A DNA stretch of 64,000 bases from Stercorarius parasiticus (Eukaryota > Chordata > Aves > Charadriiformes > Stercorariidae). Shown piece by piece: positions 60,233 to 64,000 of the stretch. The position numbers were made by a program, and so were the translations under genes. How positions within the stretch are numbered: position 1 is the stretch's first letter; the number at the start of each line of letters is the position of its first letter. Location: assembly GCA_013396915.1 (NCBI GenBank), contig VWZL01000430.1:62100-126099 (forward strand), read 5' to 3'. A model generated the notes under the pieces. It was given only the letters and a program-made list of their open reading frames with translations. It did not search any database and was not told the origin of the DNA.

Positions 60233-63200
60233 AGGAACTGGAGTCCAGGGTGAGAAAGCAAAATAGTAGGACAGAGAGAAGGAGGAAGGCCAAGTGTCCT
60301 GCAGAAAGTGGATGGAATTCCTGATGGCATCACAGGATCTCCCACAGCAGAGCTGAGAGTTAGGTAGGGACAAGGGCCCTTGTAACACATTGCCTGAAGG
60401 TGTCTGACTCCTGGCCTCTTCACAGAAGCTATCAGTGGAAAACAGCTTTTATTTTCATTTGCTTGCAGACCTGATCCCTTTGCATTTGTCCCTGAGGCTG
60501 AATCACAGAATCGTGAATGACAAAGATAAAATTCTCCTTTACATCTGCTGCTCGTAAGGTATTTGTGATTGTCTCAGCTTCCCTTTCCAAGGTGTGTGGG
60601 GTGAGAAGGGGCATATCCAAAAGGAGCCCAAGGGCTCTTCTGTGTCTGCAGGCCATTCCTCCTCCCTGAGCCCTGAGGAACTCCTTAGTCCTCCTGCAGT
60701 GGTCCTCCCCATTCTCCGGGCAGGTTACTCCTGGGAAGAAGGGTGCATTTCACTCAGCAATAAAGGGGAAAAAAAGCTTCCTTAGAGTTGTAACATATAG
60801 TTGAAAGCTACAACAGTGGAGAAAGATAGGAAGAGGTTTTTAACTCCACCTTATAATTTCAGGTTGATGATGTTTCCAGAAGTAAGCAGCAGTGTGCTGT
60901 CTCAACCTGCTATCTCAACCCTTCTCCCTGCAGCTTTTTGGAGCAATACAGCTGTGGTTACTATGGGATTTAATTTGTTATTTATTTGCTTGTGTGTGGA
61001 ACCGCTGCATTGTGCGTTGTAGCTTTTCAAGGTTGGGAAGAAAGCAATCAAGTTGGTGCACTGGGAAAAGACTTGATCCTAACAACTCAGTCCCGCCGGT
61101 GGGTGCTGGGGAGGCCCGATGGATGCAGACATGCCTCACAGCACCTTGCATGAGCAGCATGCATGCATTTCTTATTCTCTGGGCCTTGGTAGTGGTTGTC
61201 TCATCAAATGCAAACATCTTAATGACTTGAGCTATTCAGTGGATTTCCTCTCTATTATCCTGGCTAAGCTATTTGCTGTACTCACAAGCTGGCAAGCATT
61301 CCAGGTCATCTGAAAATGCTTTGTAAACTTTTGCACATCATTAGATCTAACTAGGATGGTTATAAAGCAACTGAGAGGAGTTAAAAGGCAATTTACCTTT
61401 TATGAGAAATGCAGGTGCCCTGGTGATAAGCTCTTGTCTCCAATAGAGGATTTGTGAAGCAGTGAGCCAAGGAGTCTAACATTGGGAGAAATCACAGGCT
61501 TTTTTTCCCAGGGGAAATTCTTCTATTTTCTTGCTTGTGGGTGACATCATATACCTTAATAACACTCACCCCCCTCCCCACAGTGTCATTTGAGCTGACA
61601 CTCTGCAAACTGTCACCTAAAGGTCAATTGCTCTGTGTTTCACCCTTGCAAGCAGAGCTTTGCTGCTGACACCGGAGTCACTGTTTCAAGGCAGAGTGGC
61701 TCAGGGTCAGCTCCCTGGCAGATGGCATCTGTTTGCTGCTACCCTTTCTCCCTTCCCATCAGGTTACCGCTTCTTTGTGTGCAGCACTAACGCGGCAGTG
61801 ACGGTGCTGAGCGTGGACTGGGAAAGAAAGACTGGCTGAGACGCTCTCCTGGGGCTCTGTGCAGACGCAGTGCCACGTTTTTATCTGTATAAATCAGATC
61901 TCCGTTCATACTGGGAAATGAAGTTTTCTGTGGTATTTGAACGAGGAGTCCGTTGATTACAGTTCATTCCTCACAGAGACGAGCAACACAGCTCTTCTGT
62001 TCGCTTTCCGTGTTTGGACGTGCTGAATCTGTGCCCTCAACAGAGCAGCTTATTGTGCATTAAGCTTGTCCACAGGGCAAGTGATTTTTCTACTGCTGAC
62101 AACAATTTTTTACCTAGCTGACATGTTCAATGCTGTGCTAATCCCGACCAGACAAAACTAACAACTGAAAAGGGGGAAGAAGACAGCCACAGCTTTTATG
62201 TTCCCCCACCTTTTGCAGTGCCTCCAGGAACATGGTCTGAGGATTTTCTGGCTGCATTTGCATAGAGGCAGCCTCCTTCCTTGTGCTACAGGCTTAAAAT
62301 TGTTTGGGTTTGGGTTTTTGTTGTATTGAGCTGTATGAGATCACTAATGACATATAAATACAGGAGATCCCTGTGCCTCCAGCAAACACTCCAGAAGGTT
62401 TCTGAAGGCAGCAGGCTCTGGTATTCTGACTGCTGCAGCACACTTATGTGGAATAAAATCAGAGCAAATGATGAGCTGCTGTTAATAATCAAAAACCTCT
62501 TCTGCACCATTACAGTGGTTGAGTAAACAATGCCAGGAAACAGCCCATGCCACTGTGGGCATGGCTTGCCTGGGCCAGCTGGTGCTCTTCCAAATTATTT
62601 CTGGGCATGGTTCAGGACGCCTTGCAGAGCAGATACCAGTCCTGTTAGACAGGCTGGATGTACCATGTTGTTCTGGAGGCTCGGAGAGTTTAATAGTAAG
62701 GTTGTGGGAGGGTCTGGGCTGCTTGATCTCATGCCAGTGGTTTGGGAAACGGTTAATTCACTCACACAGAGCAGAAAAGATTGTGGATGTGGTTACCTTT
62801 TGCACTGACAGATTTCAAGGATAGTATTGTTGTCAATAAAAAGCTAAAGATAAGCTGCTTGAAAAGAACTGGCAGAGCTAAAAAACTCCACAAGCAAAGG
62901 TACGAATGTGGCTCATTCGTTGGAGCAACACAGATGGCTCAACTGGCAGGACAGCGTTCTACTGAAGCTTGGCTTTTGGGACAGGTTTTCACAGGAACAC
63001 TGGACAGCCGAGGCAGGTTCCTGTTCACCATGTGAGTCCTGGTCAGGTTTTTCTGCCCTCGTGTCAGAGCAGGAGGATGTGCTGGGCATAGACTTGACAA
63101 AGGGCACTCTGCGCCTCCAGTTTTGGCAGTGTGGCTGAGCCCTGATAGCATCAATAAATGATGCAGATGTCCAGAATGCAGCAGTGTCCATCTGGCTGTG

Positions 63201-64000
63201 TTTGTTGATCTGTAATTTGGACTCTTGGGCTGTTCACAAAATCTGCTCTTTAAATGCCCATTCTGGAGTGCTGCTCTGCAAGGCTCAGAAGCAATCCTGG
63301 CTGTTCAATGATCCCACTCGCCTCCTTGGCAGATCCTATGCACTCTCTTCCCGTGGCTTGCAGATTAGTCCCCAGGTCTGATTCCCATCTATCTCTCAGC
63401 CCAAACACCAGCTGCACCTCTGCACCGGATCATGCACCATCCAGAACCTCCCAAATTCTTACAGAAGACAACTCCTGCATGGCCAGGAGCTTGGCTGGCC
63501 ACAGACTTTCACACTGCTCCTCAACCTGCACCTGCGGCCTTGATCTGGAACACACAGGGCAAACACACTCTTCACCTCAAGAATTGCCCTGAGTCCCTTG
63601 TGTGAGGGAGGCACCACCAGCACATCACTGGCCAGTGCATCCTGCTGTATTTTGGGCAGTGAGAGCACCTCCTGAAAGAGGTCTTGCTGAAACCATGCTG
63701 GAGGGTGTCTCTTTCCCAAAGGCACAACCCTGCCTGGCTGGAGTCCAGGACATACTTCCTAAAACACTTGAGCCACATTTCTAAGCTTTTCTTGCCGGTC
63801 AGGACGAGGGTTAAGCCAACTCATTAGACATGGGGGGGCAGATCTCACTAGCTCAGGGCATGGCTTTGCCACTCTTGTTGGGACCTGGCATGAGAGCAGC
63901 TCTGGTGTTTGCTGGCCACTGTGTAATCCTGCCCCACACTCCCGGTTAATCATCTGTTCTGATGAAAACACCCAGCCTAATGGGGTGTTGATTAAACACT

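Larger units (their letters stand above)
55381..64000. other. unique sequence, no gene seen
   Basis: No supportable gene, RNA gene or clear transposable element. It includes an A/T-run-rich patch (56260-56400), a motif-rich block (58060-58200), and T-rich runs at 58463 and 60199. The stretch at about 62500-63170 has two overlapping frames of about 100 codons that I cannot relate to any family. It may be eroded repeat or simply unique DNA. Confidence 0.55.

Noticed and set aside
60199..60250. Splice-acceptor-like pyrimidine tract plus AG
   Set aside because: No exon with a conserved frame or a convincing donor follows. T-rich simple repeats often end this way by chance.
1..64000. CRISPR arrays, tRNA or rRNA genes, bacterial operons
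   Set aside because: I saw no regularly spaced repeats, no cloverleaf with A and B boxes and no rRNA motifs. The CR1 and LTR content shows vertebrate DNA.

Overview
The window reads as non-coding vertebrate DNA, almost certainly from a bird. Three clear CR1-type LINE 3' ends carry the avian (ATTCTGTG)n tail, and one well-preserved solo LTR has the TGTCCTGGTTT... start typical of avian endogenous retroviruses. Base composition is mixed, CpG is scarce, and reading frames are short and scattered over all six frames. I found no protein-coding gene, exon set, tRNA, rRNA or CRISPR array that I can support. The stretch is best described as intergenic sequence, or one or more large introns. Species-level identity cannot be read from it.

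Layout. 1-5.6 kb is unique sequence with a 44-base pure pyrimidine run at 3.74 kb. 5.6-11.3 kb is the LINE-rich part: an old CR1 relic (5.6 kb), two related younger CR1 3' ends (6.2 and 8.7-9.2 kb) and another old relic (11.2 kb). 11.3-22 kb is unique sequence with a probable ancient amniote SINE/LINE relic (17.65-18.13 kb) and small tandem duplications. 22.1-25.2 kb is the most regulatory-looking part: an AT-rich block dense in transcription-factor-like motifs, including a near-palindromic X-box; a weak CpG cluster at 23.5-23.8 kb; and a second motif-rich block at 25.1 kb. 25-40 kb is mostly unremarkable apart from an AT-rich tract at 32.6-33.0 kb. 40.7-41.5 kb is the longest CR1 copy, with a frameshifted reverse-transcriptase ORF tail. 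44.44-45.16 kb is the solo LTR, with its own TATA box and polyadenylation signal. 53.0 and 55.3 kb hold two old CR1 fragments on the minus strand. The rest is unique sequence with homopolymer runs, one of which contains an unresolved base (N at 49909).

No genes can be seen working together. The recognisable content is transposable-element history plus a few candidate cis-regulatory blocks. Those candidates rest on motif density and composition read by eye, and cross-species alignment or chromatin data would decide them. I did not find an undescribed biological system here.
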